A model generated the notes under the pieces. The model searched no databases and was not told where the DNA came from. It worked only from the letters and a program-made list of their open reading frames with translations. A program made the position numbers and the translations under genes. From Methanobacterium sp. (GTDB lineage Archaea > Methanobacteriota > Methanobacteria > Methanobacteriales > Methanobacteriaceae), in the NCBI GenBank assembly GCA_003151535.1, contig PLXT01000052.1:1-64000 (forward strand): a DNA stretch of 64,000 nt, given 5' to 3'. Below are positions 8,482-16,638 of this stretch, piece after piece (the stretch's first letter is position 1; each line of letters opens with the position of its first letter).

Positions 8482-11400
8482 ATGCAAAAAATAGTTATTA
8501 CAGGTGGTTTAGGTTATATCGGAACAGAATTATGTAAATTATATTCTGGCGAAGCTAGATATAAAAACATTACAGTTATAGATAGTAGGTTTGTTTCAGA
8601 AAGAGTGAAACAGCTGAGGGACTGGGACATTAATTTTATCCAAGCAAGTATTCTTGACGAAGATATCTTAAAAACTGAATTGGGTAATGCAGATGTTATA
8701 ATACACTTAGCTGGTGTAACGGATGTAGCATATACAAAGACTGAATCAAATGAACAGCTGGATAATAACATTAAAAAAATTGGTATTGACGGTACTAGAA
8801 ATATAATAAAATATAGCGGTAAAAATACTAAAATAGTTTTCCCATCAACGCATGTGGTTTATGAAGGGCTACTAGAGACTAAAGTTAACGTTTCTGAAGA
8901 TGAAACAGCATGTCCTGTTTTAACCTACTCAAGTGGTAAAGTACAGTCAGAAATTGATTTATTTGAATCGGATAGAAATTTTGTAATACTAAGGCTTGCA
9001 TCTGTATACGGCTATTCAACAGATACTATGCGTATTGGAATAATGCCAAATTTGTTTTCAAAAATTGCTTCTCAGAATGGTACAATAAAAATGTTTTCTG
9101 GCGGCGTACAATTAAAAAGTTTAGTACCACTAATAGATGTTGCAAGGTGCATGAAATTCATGGCTGAAAATGATAAAATAAGTAGAGAATTATTTCATTG
9201 TTCCAAAGAAAACATGTCAGTAAAGGAAGTCGCGATTATGTGTAAAGAAATCAACCCAAAAGTTACATTGATCGAAACTAACGATGAGATACCTAATTTG
9301 GGTTATACAATTTCTAATGAAAAATTATTAAGTACTGGGTTTAGCTTTATCTACAATCTAAGAGATTCTTTAAAAGAAATGATAAGCAATTGGTCACATA
9401 AAGAGTTACCTCAAGATTTAGAATACATTATTACTGGAGGAAAAGAGTACGTAGATAGTAGAGGTAAGATAAGTAATTACGAGTTAACAGAACCAATAAA
9501 TTTAATAGGTTATATTGAGTCAGTGTATGGGTCGGTAAGAGCTAATCATTATCACCCAATTCAAGAACAAAAATGTTTATTAGTTAAAGGACAATATATA
9601 AGTGTCATTAAAGATCTTTCAATACCTAATGCGCCAATCGAAACAAGAATTATCAATGAGGGTGACATTGCGGTTATAAAACCAAATGTAGCACATGCAA
9701 TGATATTTACCCAAGATTCAATATTTTTAAATCTTGTTAGAGGTGAAAGAGAACATGAAAATTATGGGGTTACTCACACAATACCATACATATTAGTTAA
9801 TGAACAAGATAGAATTAAATTATTAGAAAGTCATATTTCAGAATGTAGAAGTTGCGGAAATAAACACCTGAAAAGAGTTATATCATTGGGGAATACCCCA
9901 TTGGCTAACAATCTAACAAACTCACCAAACGAACAATTCGATGAGTATCCGTTAGAAATGAATTATTGCCCTAATTGTCATAATTGCCAGCTTTCTTACG
10001 TTGTGCCACCAAAGAAAATGTTTGACAATTATTTATATGTGTCATCAACATCTGAATTATTTAGGAATCATTTTCAAAAAGCGGCCAAAAAATACGTTAG
10101 CGAATTTAATTTAAATGAAACGTCTGTTGTATTAGATATTGGAAGCAATGATGGCGTGTTTCTAAGCCCTCTAATGAGCTATGGAGTTAAAGTTATTGGT
10201 GTTGAACCAGCAGCGAATATAGCTAAGCTAGCCAATGGTAATGGTATATATACATTGAATGCTTATTTTAATGATGAACTTATTGGTAACCTTTACGACT
10301 ATATTGGTAAAATAGATTTGATTACTGCATCCAATGTTTTTGCGCATTCAGATGAACTAATAAGTATAACTAGAAATGTCTTTAAACTATTAAAAAGCGA
10401 TGGTGTTTTCATAATAGAAGTTCAATATCTTCTGGACACAATTAAAGATTTAACATTTGATAATATATACCATGAGCATGTGAATTATTGGAGTGTTATC
10501 TCATTGGTTAATTTCTTTACCAGTTTAGGTTATAAGGTCACAAACGTCGAACACATCGATACTCATGGTGGATCTATTAGAGTGTATATCCAAAATGAAT
10601 CTGCTGAAGAAAAACGCAGTGTTGGAAACTTTATTAACATAGAACTAGAAAACGGACTAAATGATTTCCAAGTATATAAAGAATTTAGTAAAAAAATTGA
10701 ACAACTTAAAATAAATGTTGTTGAAAACTTTAAATTTTTAAAGTCTTTAGGTAAAAAAATAGTTGGTTATGGATCACCAGCTAAAGCCACAACAGCCTTA
10801 ACATATTTTGGAATTGATAACACATACATTGATTATATTATCGAGGATAACGAATTAAAAAACGGTAAATATATTCCAAAGATTAACTTACCCATAGTTA
10901 ATAAAAATTATTCATTTAATCATTTACCAGATATAATCGTAGTCTTAGCTTGGAACTTTTTCGATGTTATTGTAAAAAATAATCAGTTCTATACTGATAA
11001 GAATAAGCATATTAATATTATTAATATTAAGGATTTGCAAACCCCTAATTTTAATTATGGTCTACCATCTGGAGACTTAGAAAAAAAAATATTAAACTAT
11101 TTTAAACACATTAAAAATGGTGTGTTTGTTGAAGCAGGGGCCCTAAATGGATTATTTCAATCAAATACAAAATTTTTAGAATACATTGGCTGGAGCGGGT
11201 TACTAGTTGAACCATCCAGAGAGGCGTTTAACCAATGTAAACAAAATAGGAATTCTATAGTGGAAAATTATGCACTTGTTGCATCGGATGAAGTAGAAGT
11301 AGTTTTAGGTGATTTTTTATATGATGGGTCAGGAGGATTAGGAGCTAGATCAAAAATAGGTGGACCTGACGGAACAATAGCGGTTAACGCTAAAACATTA

Positions 11401-11679
11401 AAATCATTATTAGAAAAACATAATATTACACATGTAAATTTTCTTTCTTTAGATGTAGAGGAATATGAAATGGAGGTCTTAAAAGGTATTGATTTTGATA
11501 ATGTTTTAATTGACTTTATTCTGATTGAAGTTAATACCAATTCTTATTCATTAAACGCTATTAATTCTTTTATGCTTGATCGCGGATATCAAAACATTAA
11601 AAATGTATCAAGCTTTACAAGTATTAGCGACCCAAGATGGCTAGGAAACCATCAGGATTATCTTTATAAAAAGGTATAA
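8482..11679 (+). CDS. Four-domain sugar enzyme: SDR epimerase-cupin-C-methyltransferase-FkbM methyltransferase
   Basis: 1065 residues. Domain 1 (1-305) is an SDR epimerase/dehydratase: TGGLGYIG and Y149-S-S-G-K153. Domain 2 (about 315-440) is a cupin like sugar 3,5-epimerases or WxcM, with NHYHPIQEQ. Domain 3 (about 453-850) is a TylCIII-type sugar C-methyltransferase: zinc cysteines C455, C458, C496 and C499, SAM motif LDIGSNDGVF, HEHVNYW, and a C-terminal lobe with GYGSPAKATT. Domain 4 (about 865-1065) is an FkbM-like methyltransferase with VFVEAGALNG, LSLDVEEYEMEVL and LIEVN. It ends the cassette; a phage promoter-like motif follows. The parts fit synthesis of a branched, methylated deoxysugar; order of reactions is inference. 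Confidence 0.88.
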   Translation: MQKIVITGGLGYIGTELCKLYSGEARYKNITVIDSRFVSERVKQLRDWDINFIQASILDEDILKTELGNADVIIHLAGVTDVAYTKTESNEQLDNNIKKIGIDGTRNIIKYSGKNTKIVFPSTHVVYEGLLETKVNVSEDETACPVLTYSSGKVQSEIDLFESDRNFVILRLASVYGYSTDTMRIGIMPNLFSKIASQNGTIKMFSGGVQLKSLVPLIDVARCMKFMAENDKISRELFHCSKENMSVKEVAIMCKEINPKVTLIETNDEIPNLGYTISNEKLLSTGFSFIYNLRDSLKEMISNWSHKELPQDLEYIITGGKEYVDSRGKISNYELTEPINLIGYIESVYGSVRANHYHPIQEQKCLLVKGQYISVIKDLSIPNAPIETRIINEGDIAVIKPNVAHAMIFTQDSIFLNLVRGEREHENYGVTHTIPYILVNEQDRIKLLESHISECRSCGNKHLKRVISLGNTPLANNLTNSPNEQFDEYPLEMNYCPNCHNCQLSYVVPPKKMFDNYLYVSSTSELFRNHFQKAAKKYVSEFNLNETSVVLDIGSNDGVFLSPLMSYGVKVIGVEPAANIAKLANGNGIYTLNAYFNDELIGNLYDYIGKIDLITASNVFAHSDELISITRNVFKLLKSDGVFIIEVQYLLDTIKDLTFDNIYHEHVNYWSVISLVNFFTSLGYKVTNVEHIDTHGGSIRVYIQNESAEEKRSVGNFINIELENGLNDFQVYKEFSKKIEQLKINVVENFKFLKSLGKKIVGYGSPAKATTALTYFGIDNTYIDYIIEDNELKNGKYIPKINLPIVNKNYSFNHLPDIIVVLAWNFFDVIVKNNQFYTDKNKHINIINIKDLQTPNFNYGLPSGDLEKKILNYFKHIKNGVFVEAGALNGLFQSNTKFLEYIGWSGLLVEPSREAFNQCKQNRNSIVENYALVASDEVEVVLGDFLYDGSGGLGARSKIGGPDGTIAVNAKTLKSLLEKHNITHVNFLSLDVEEYEMEVLKGIDFDNVLIDFILIEVNTNSYSLNAINSFMLDRGYQNIKNVSSFTSISDPRWLGNHQDYLYKKV

Positions 11680-11684
11680 GGCAG

Positions 11685-11692
11685 ATATTTAT
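11685..11692 (+). promoter_or_regulatory. Phage late-type promoter motif (PhoH)
   Basis: Core ATATTTAT followed by AATAAAA, 11 bases before the PhoH start. One of 23 copies in the window placed just upstream of genes. Confidence 0.6.
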
Positions 11693-11703
11693 AATAAAAT
11701 TTC

Positions 11704-12471
11704 ATGAACAAAAAAACTGGAGAGAAAAAAACAAGGACTAGAAGAACTAGCAAAGCATCAGCAAGTGTATCAGTAACGAAAGTTAAAAGTAGAACAAATG
11801 TAAATGAAATAATACAATTTCATGAACAACTTAAATGTAAGAATAAGACCCAAAAAGACCTCATCGCATCAATTGAAAAAAATGATGTAACCATTTGTGT
11901 CGGCCCAGCAGGTACTGGAAAAACCTTAATTTCAATTTACGAAGCCCTTAGATTACTTAAGGCTAACTCCACATTTCAAAAGATAGTTTTAATTAAGTCT
12001 GTAACAACTCTTAAAGACGAGTCAGTGGGCTTTCTTAAAGGTACATTGGATCAAAAGCTGGAACCTGTTATGTATTCCTTTATGTATAATTTCGAAAAAC
12101 TTATTGGTAAAGAAAATACTGAAACCTTAACAGAATTAAAAATGGTGGAATCACTGCCCATAGCATATCTAAGAGGTATTAATATTGATAATGCAATAAT
12201 ATTGATTGACGAAGCCCAAAATATCACACATGATAACATGAAGACAATACTTACTAGATTGGGTGAAAATAGTAAAATGGTATTCTTGGGTGATATTGAA
12301 CAAATAGATTTGAGAAATAAAAAAGACAGCTCAATGCTTAAATTGATCGGTAGAATTAGAAGCAAGCCAACAGATGGAGTTAATGTCATAGAATTTAATA
12401 AAGAGGATATTCTACGACATAAACTTACTAGCTATTTCATTGACTTATTTAATGAAGATAGTGAAAAATAA
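11704..12471 (+). CDS. phoH: PhoH-like ATPase
   Basis: 255 residues. A basic, low-complexity N-terminus (KKTRTRRTSKAS) precedes a P-loop NTPase with Walker A GPAGTGKT, an IKSVTTLKDESVGFLKG segment, Walker B ILIDEAQN and the sensor MVFLGDIEQIDLR, the PhoH arrangement. PhoH-like genes are common auxiliary genes in large marine and gut phages; their role is unsettled, with links to RNA handling and phosphate stress. It opens a new unit after the sugar cassette, with its own late-type motif. A small AAAGTTTT/AAAACTTT inverted repeat overlaps its stop (12470-12490) without a T-run. Confidence 0.88.
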   Translation: MNKKTGEKKTRTRRTSKASASVSVTKVKSRTNVNEIIQFHEQLKCKNKTQKDLIASIEKNDVTICVGPAGTGKTLISIYEALRLLKANSTFQKIVLIKSVTTLKDESVGFLKGTLDQKLEPVMYSFMYNFEKLIGKENTETLTELKMVESLPIAYLRGINIDNAIILIDEAQNITHDNMKTILTRLGENSKMVFLGDIEQIDLRNKKDSSMLKLIGRIRSKPTDGVNVIEFNKEDILRHKLTSYFIDLFNEDSEK

Positions 12472-12521
12472 AGTTTTTTAGTAAAACTTTACTTATAATA
12501 ATATAATACTATTTTAGTTTC

Positions 12522-13124
12522 ATGATTCGCATTTCCGTTAGTATAAATGAAGTTTTAAGGGATTTTATCGGCCAATTAGTGTACACCTATGACAAGTACA
12601 TAGGTGTCTCTAAAAATAAAGAAGCAGATGTTGTTAACTTTAATTTAATAAACTTTTTTACGTTTGAAAATAAGTATGAGCTTAATAAGTTTATCTACAC
12701 AGAAGCTCCATTAGAGATATTTGGACATGCCGATTTAATATCTGACAATCTAATGAATCATTTTAATTATTTCCTAGAAGAAATGAAAGACGATGGGAAT
12801 ATAGTTACATTGGTTAGCAGGGAAGTAGACAAGAGTATCCCATCAACTTTTTTCTTTTTATCAAAAACAGGTTGTCGAGCAGAAAATATTACATTCGTTA
12901 GCGATTCAATAAAAGAATGGAATAATGCGGATATTCTGATCACGGCTAACCCAGATGCATTATTTAATAAACCAAGTGGTAAGATATCAGTAAAAATAAA
13001 ATCTAGCTACAATAAGGATATTGCTGCCGATTTTGAATTGGATTCGATTTTAGACTTTATTAAAGATGAAAATCTTAGAAATAAAATCTTGAATACTAAA
13101 ATAACAACTTACGAAGAAATTTAA
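12522..13124 (+). CDS. HAD-like nucleotidase fold, probably inactive
   Basis: 200 residues. The start RISVSINEVLRDFIGQL aligns by eye with HAD motif I of phage deoxynucleotidase-like proteins (typically hhDhDGVLRDF), but both catalytic aspartates are changed, to S7 and N9, and the glycine to E10. A motif-II-like strand IVTLVSRE and a motif-III-like NADILITANPDAL lacking the DD pair follow. If the fold call is right, this is a pseudoenzyme. It lies four bases before the next gene. The assignment rests on motif positions only. Confidence 0.45.
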   Translation: MIRISVSINEVLRDFIGQLVYTYDKYIGVSKNKEADVVNFNLINFFTFENKYELNKFIYTEAPLEIFGHADLISDNLMNHFNYFLEEMKDDGNIVTLVSREVDKSIPSTFFFLSKTGCRAENITFVSDSIKEWNNADILITANPDALFNKPSGKISVKIKSSYNKDIAADFELDSILDFIKDENLRNKILNTKITTYEEI

Positions 13125-13127
13125 CTT

Positions 13128-13484
13128 ATGCTAGAATTTGGAGATGTAGTCTATTTTATAGACTTAAAAGCTTTCGACACTGCAATAACCATTAATAAAG
13201 GTGGGGAAGGTGTCACAGTAAAAGAGAACGAAGTTAAGGTCACATACGATAAAGATGGTGAAATAATCACAAGGGAAACATTCGAAAGAGTTCTACCACA
13301 AGGTAAAGAACTTGACCCCGCAAAATATGATTTACTTAAAACTTTTGTTGAGTATATTATTGATTACAGTGAAGAAACAGATGACGCATTGGGAGCTGAT
13401 AGAGCCCTAGACCAAACTCCACTAGGATATAAAATAGTTTTTAATACCTTAATGAAAGAAGGTATAATAAAAGAAAAAAAATAA
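13128..13484 (+). CDS. Hypothetical protein
   Basis: 118 residues, acidic, with a beta-rich first half (FGDVVYFIDLKAF... VKVTYDKDGEIITRETFERVL) and a helical second half ending in MKEGIIKEKK. No family recognised. It sits between the HAD-like gene and a glycosyltransferase with gaps of 3 and 8 bases, so it is co-transcribed. Confidence 0.7.
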   Translation: MLEFGDVVYFIDLKAFDTAITINKGGEGVTVKENEVKVTYDKDGEIITRETFERVLPQGKELDPAKYDLLKTFVEYIIDYSEETDDALGADRALDQTPLGYKIVFNTLMKEGIIKEKK

Positions 13485-13492
13485 ACAAAAAT

Positions 13493-14620
13493 ATGGACGA
13501 AAATCAAGAAAAACTTGACCAAAAGGTTGAGCAAATAAAACAAGTCATTCAGAAATTAGAAACTAAGGATTTTAATTTTTACTTTTTTACTTTAGATACA
13601 AAGGGTAATCCAACCGCTGGTATCGCAAATATTTATGAGCATGTAAAAATGCTTAATGAATTAGGTTATAAGGCTTGCATCATGCATGAAAAAGCCGATT
13701 ATAAACTTAGAGGAGACGAAAATGGTATGGGTATCTCAGATTGGCTAGGTGAAGAATATGCTAATTTACCACACGTGGCAATTGAAAAGCAAAACCTGAA
13801 TATTAGCCCTGCAGATTTCATTGTGATACCTGAAATTTTTTCCACAATAATGGATCAAATTAAAGCATTCCCATGTAGAAAAATCGTACTATGTCAAAGC
13901 TATGATTATCTGTTGGAATTGTTGCCAATTGGTAAGAGATGGGATGTTGATTATGGGTTTACACATGCAATAACTACTAGCGAAAAACAATCACAGTATG
14001 TTAAAAATTTGTTCCCTACAGTTAGCACACACGTAATACCAGTATCAATACCAGAATATTTTGCACCCAACGTAACTCCAAAAAAACCACTAGTTGCAAT
14101 ATTGTGTAGGAATCAAGCGGATACCGTTAAAATTGCTAAATCATTTTATCTTCAGTACCCAATCTACAAGTGGGTCACATTTAAAGAACTAAGAGGTCTC
14201 CCAAGAAAAAAATTCGCTGAAGAACTAAAAGATTCTTGCTTAGCCGTTTGGATTGACGATAATGCAGGGTTTGGTACCTTCCCATTGGAAGCGATGGAAA
14301 GCGGTACGCCAATCATTGGTAAAATCCCTAACTTAATTCCTGAGTGGATGACAGATTCTAAAGACGGGGCAGAAAGTATCAAAAACAACGGGGTATGGAC
14401 AAACACAACTTTAAACATACCAGAACTCATAGCAACGTTCATGAAAGTTTTCCTAGAGGATAGTATACCCCAAGATTTGATTGATAGTATGAGAGAAACA
14501 ACAGGGAATTATACTTCAATTAAACAAAAAGTAGTTTTGGAGAATGTATATAATTTTTTAATAGAAGAGAGAATACATGAATTTAATAATATTTTAAATA
14601 AGGAAGCAATAACGGTTTAA
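13493..14620 (+). CDS. GT-B glycosyltransferase (GT4-like)
   Basis: 375 residues. An acidic coiled N-terminus (about 25 residues) precedes a GT-B enzyme. The C-lobe contains KPLVAILCRNQ, a helix-loop, and the donor-site segment GFGTFPLEAMESGTPIIG (EX7E-like). The N-lobe has the TAGIANIYEHVKMLNELGY helix typical of GT4. It is found with tail and sigma genes, not in the main sugar cassette, so it may glycosylate virion proteins. The acceptor is unknown. Confidence 0.78.
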   Translation: MDENQEKLDQKVEQIKQVIQKLETKDFNFYFFTLDTKGNPTAGIANIYEHVKMLNELGYKACIMHEKADYKLRGDENGMGISDWLGEEYANLPHVAIEKQNLNISPADFIVIPEIFSTIMDQIKAFPCRKIVLCQSYDYLLELLPIGKRWDVDYGFTHAITTSEKQSQYVKNLFPTVSTHVIPVSIPEYFAPNVTPKKPLVAILCRNQADTVKIAKSFYLQYPIYKWVTFKELRGLPRKKFAEELKDSCLAVWIDDNAGFGTFPLEAMESGTPIIGKIPNLIPEWMTDSKDGAESIKNNGVWTNTTLNIPELIATFMKVFLEDSIPQDLIDSMRETTGNYTSIKQKVVLENVYNFLIEERIHEFNNILNKEAITV

Positions 14621-14678
14621 ACTATGAATAAATTTTTAGAAAAAAACTAAAGATAAAAGATAAAAAAATTTTAAAAAT

Positions 14679-15482
14679 ATGAAAAATGAAAGAAGTAATA
14701 TAAGCATTATCCTTCCCGTACATGAATTAGATGAAGTAACAAAGGAATTATTTTTAAACGCAATTAAAAGCGTTGAAGCTCAAAAAGTATTACCTGATGA
14801 ATTGGTGATCGTCGTACCAGCCGACAGCGAAGTTAGTACCTACGTAAAAAGTTTAGATTACGGAGCAATTAAAGACATTATTACAATCGTAGAAAATGAA
14901 GGCGAGACCGATTTCGCAAACCAAGTTAACTTGGGTGTTAGTAAGGCTAAATCAACTTGGATATCTATATTGGAATATGATGATGAATTTGCCAATATTT
15001 GGTTTAAAAATGTTGTAGAATACACTAAAGCATATCCTAATGTTGGATTGTTTATGCCAATTATTGTGGATGTAGACCCCAATGGTTCATTCATATCGTT
15101 TACAAACGAAGCCGTATGGGCAACCAGTTTTTCAGATGAATTAGGTATTTTAGATTTGAATGCATTGCTAGCTTATCAAAATTTCAACATCGATGGTATT
15201 GTAATTAAAAAAGCTTTCTTCGAAGAATATGGTGGTTTTAAACCAAGCATTAAACTAACATTTATTTATGAATTCTTACTAAGAATGGCATTTAAAGATG
15301 TTAGAATTATGACAATTCCAAAGTTTGGTTATAAGCATGTTAACCAAAGGCCAAACTCGTTATTTGCAAACTATAAAAATACAATTAACCCAGTAGAAGC
15401 AAGATGGTGGTTGAGCCAAGCGAAAAAAGAATATTATTTTGAAAAAGACAGAAAGATAACATATGAAAAATTAATCGGATAA
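14679..15482 (+). CDS. Glycosyltransferase family 2-like protein
   Basis: 267 residues. SIILPVHELDEVTKELFLNAI, the VIVVPADSEV strand, FANQVNLGVSKAKSTWISILEYDDEF (GT2 pattern with YDDE as the metal motif) and a C-terminal helix with QRPNSLFANYK support a GT-A transferase. The start overlaps nothing; 58 AT-rich bases precede it, including an 8-codon open frame at 14624. Its stop overlaps the start of the sigma gene by one base, so a glycosyltransferase and the late sigma are translated together. Confidence 0.72.
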   Translation: MKNERSNISIILPVHELDEVTKELFLNAIKSVEAQKVLPDELVIVVPADSEVSTYVKSLDYGAIKDIITIVENEGETDFANQVNLGVSKAKSTWISILEYDDEFANIWFKNVVEYTKAYPNVGLFMPIIVDVDPNGSFISFTNEAVWATSFSDELGILDLNALLAYQNFNIDGIVIKKAFFEEYGGFKPSIKLTFIYEFLLRMAFKDVRIMTIPKFGYKHVNQRPNSLFANYKNTINPVEARWWLSQAKKEYYFEKDRKITYEKLIG

Positions 15483-16207
15483 TGGTAAACAAACGAGGAC
15501 GCAAAAGAAAGAATGAAATTTATTTTGGTCCAGATGAGGAAAAAGCCGTTAACGATTTCTTAGCTTCAACTGATGATACAGAAAGAAACTTAATTTATAA
15601 TCAATGGTTAAAAGATCCATTGGATAAAATGATAGAATCTATTATTAGAAGATATAAGCTATACCGAAAGGGTGAAACGTTTGAAGATTTACATACGGAC
15701 ACCCTTTCTTTTCTTATGACCAAAGCTCATAAGTTTGAAAACTCTAGAGGTAAAAAGGCTTATTCTTATTATGGAACAATCTGTAAACACTATATTTTAG
15801 GGCTTCTAATTAAAGACGAGAAATATACCAAACAAACTGCTTCATATGAAGACGTATTCTCTGATATTGAAGAAAGAAAGGATTTGAGTTATGTTATTGA
15901 TGAGGACGAATTCTCAATGGAAGACTTTTTAGTTAAATTAATTAATAGCATAAAAAAAGAAATTGACGACGAACAATTATCCAAAAAGAAATTAACCGAT
16001 AATGAAAGGAAAGTTGGCTATGCATTAATAGAAATTCTACAACACTGGGAAACGGCTTTCGATACAACACATGGTGGAGCAAAATACAATAAAAATTCTA
16101 TTTTGGAAACCATGAGAAACTACACAAATCTTTCTACAAAAGATATAAGGCTTGCTATGAGGAAGTATAAAGAACTATATGAGTTTTTGAAGGATAGTAA
16201 TTTATAA
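15482..16207 (+). CDS. Late-transcription sigma factor, T4 gp55-like
   Basis: 241 residues. After a basic tail (KRGRKRKNEIYFGPDEEKAV) the segment ERNLIYNQWLKDPLDKMIESIIRRYKLY, then EDLHTDTLSFLMTKAHKFE and KAYSYYGTICKHYILG follow the order seen in gp55 proteins of T4-like phages and resemble sigma region 2. In T4, gp55 directs host RNA polymerase to late promoters. The 23 ATATTTAT motifs in this window are likely targets; this is inferred. The C-terminal half is longer than in T4 and may serve as the clamp-binding part. Confidence 0.72.
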   Translation: MVNKRGRKRKNEIYFGPDEEKAVNDFLASTDDTERNLIYNQWLKDPLDKMIESIIRRYKLYRKGETFEDLHTDTLSFLMTKAHKFENSRGKKAYSYYGTICKHYILGLLIKDEKYTKQTASYEDVFSDIEERKDLSYVIDEDEFSMEDFLVKLINSIKKEIDDEQLSKKKLTDNERKVGYALIEILQHWETAFDTTHGGAKYNKNSILETMRNYTNLSTKDIRLAMRKYKELYEFLKDSNL

Positions 16208-16227
16208 GCCTTAAAATTAATTTCTGG

Positions 16228-16235
16228 ATATTTAT
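16228..16235 (+). promoter_or_regulatory. Phage late-type promoter motif
   Basis: Core ATATTTAT within GGATATTTATAGTATAAA, 17 bases before the start of the 127-residue gene that heads the tail block. Confidence 0.6.
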
Positions 16236-16252
16236 AGTATAAATTATATCAT

Positions 16253-16636
16253 ATGCCAAGGAAAAGAAAGCAAGATGTTAAAGTTAATAATGTAAGTAGC
16301 TTAGAAGGTTTAATGCAAGAGACGTATAGTGATGCTTGCTTACAAATAGTTGACGCGCAAATTAGTATAAACGAACTAAAACTTAGCGCAGAACCAACAG
16401 ACGTGGATGATTTAACAAAAATCGCTAAAGAAAAAGGTGGATTGTTAAAGATTAAAGATTCCGCAATTAGAATCAAATTGGAATTGGCTAAACTTCAAAG
16501 CGACATTATCAAAAATATGGGTAATGCTGAAGCCACAATTCATGACAGAAGCCAAGGTCAAGCATCCTTGAGCGATTTTAAGTCAATAAGAGAAATGATA
16601 AAAAACGACAGTAAGTCTAATGCTGATTTGGATTAA
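16253..16636 (+). CDS. Hypothetical helical protein, possible small terminase
   Basis: 127 residues, largely helical: a basic N-terminus, LEGLMQETYSDACLQIVDAQ, then a run of acid/lysine helices (INELKLSAEPTDVDDLTKIA, RIKLELAKLQSDIIKNMG). The size, helix pattern and position before structural genes would suit a gp16-like small terminase, but no diagnostic motif is visible, so the role is a guess. It is led by its own late-type motif and lies two bases before the next gene. Confidence 0.45.
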   Translation: MPRKRKQDVKVNNVSSLEGLMQETYSDACLQIVDAQISINELKLSAEPTDVDDLTKIAKEKGGLLKIKDSAIRIKLELAKLQSDIIKNMGNAEATIHDRSQGQASLSDFKSIREMIKNDSKSNADLD

Positions 16637-16638
16637 TT

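Noticed and set aside
12470..12490. AAAGTTTT/AAAACTTT hairpin as terminator after phoH
   Set aside because: The stem is all weak pairs bar one and no T-run follows, so it was not listed as a terminator.
14624..14650. Eight-codon open frame MNKFLEKN before the GT2 gene
   Set aside because: Too short to support as a gene; could be a leader or a remnant, with nothing to decide.
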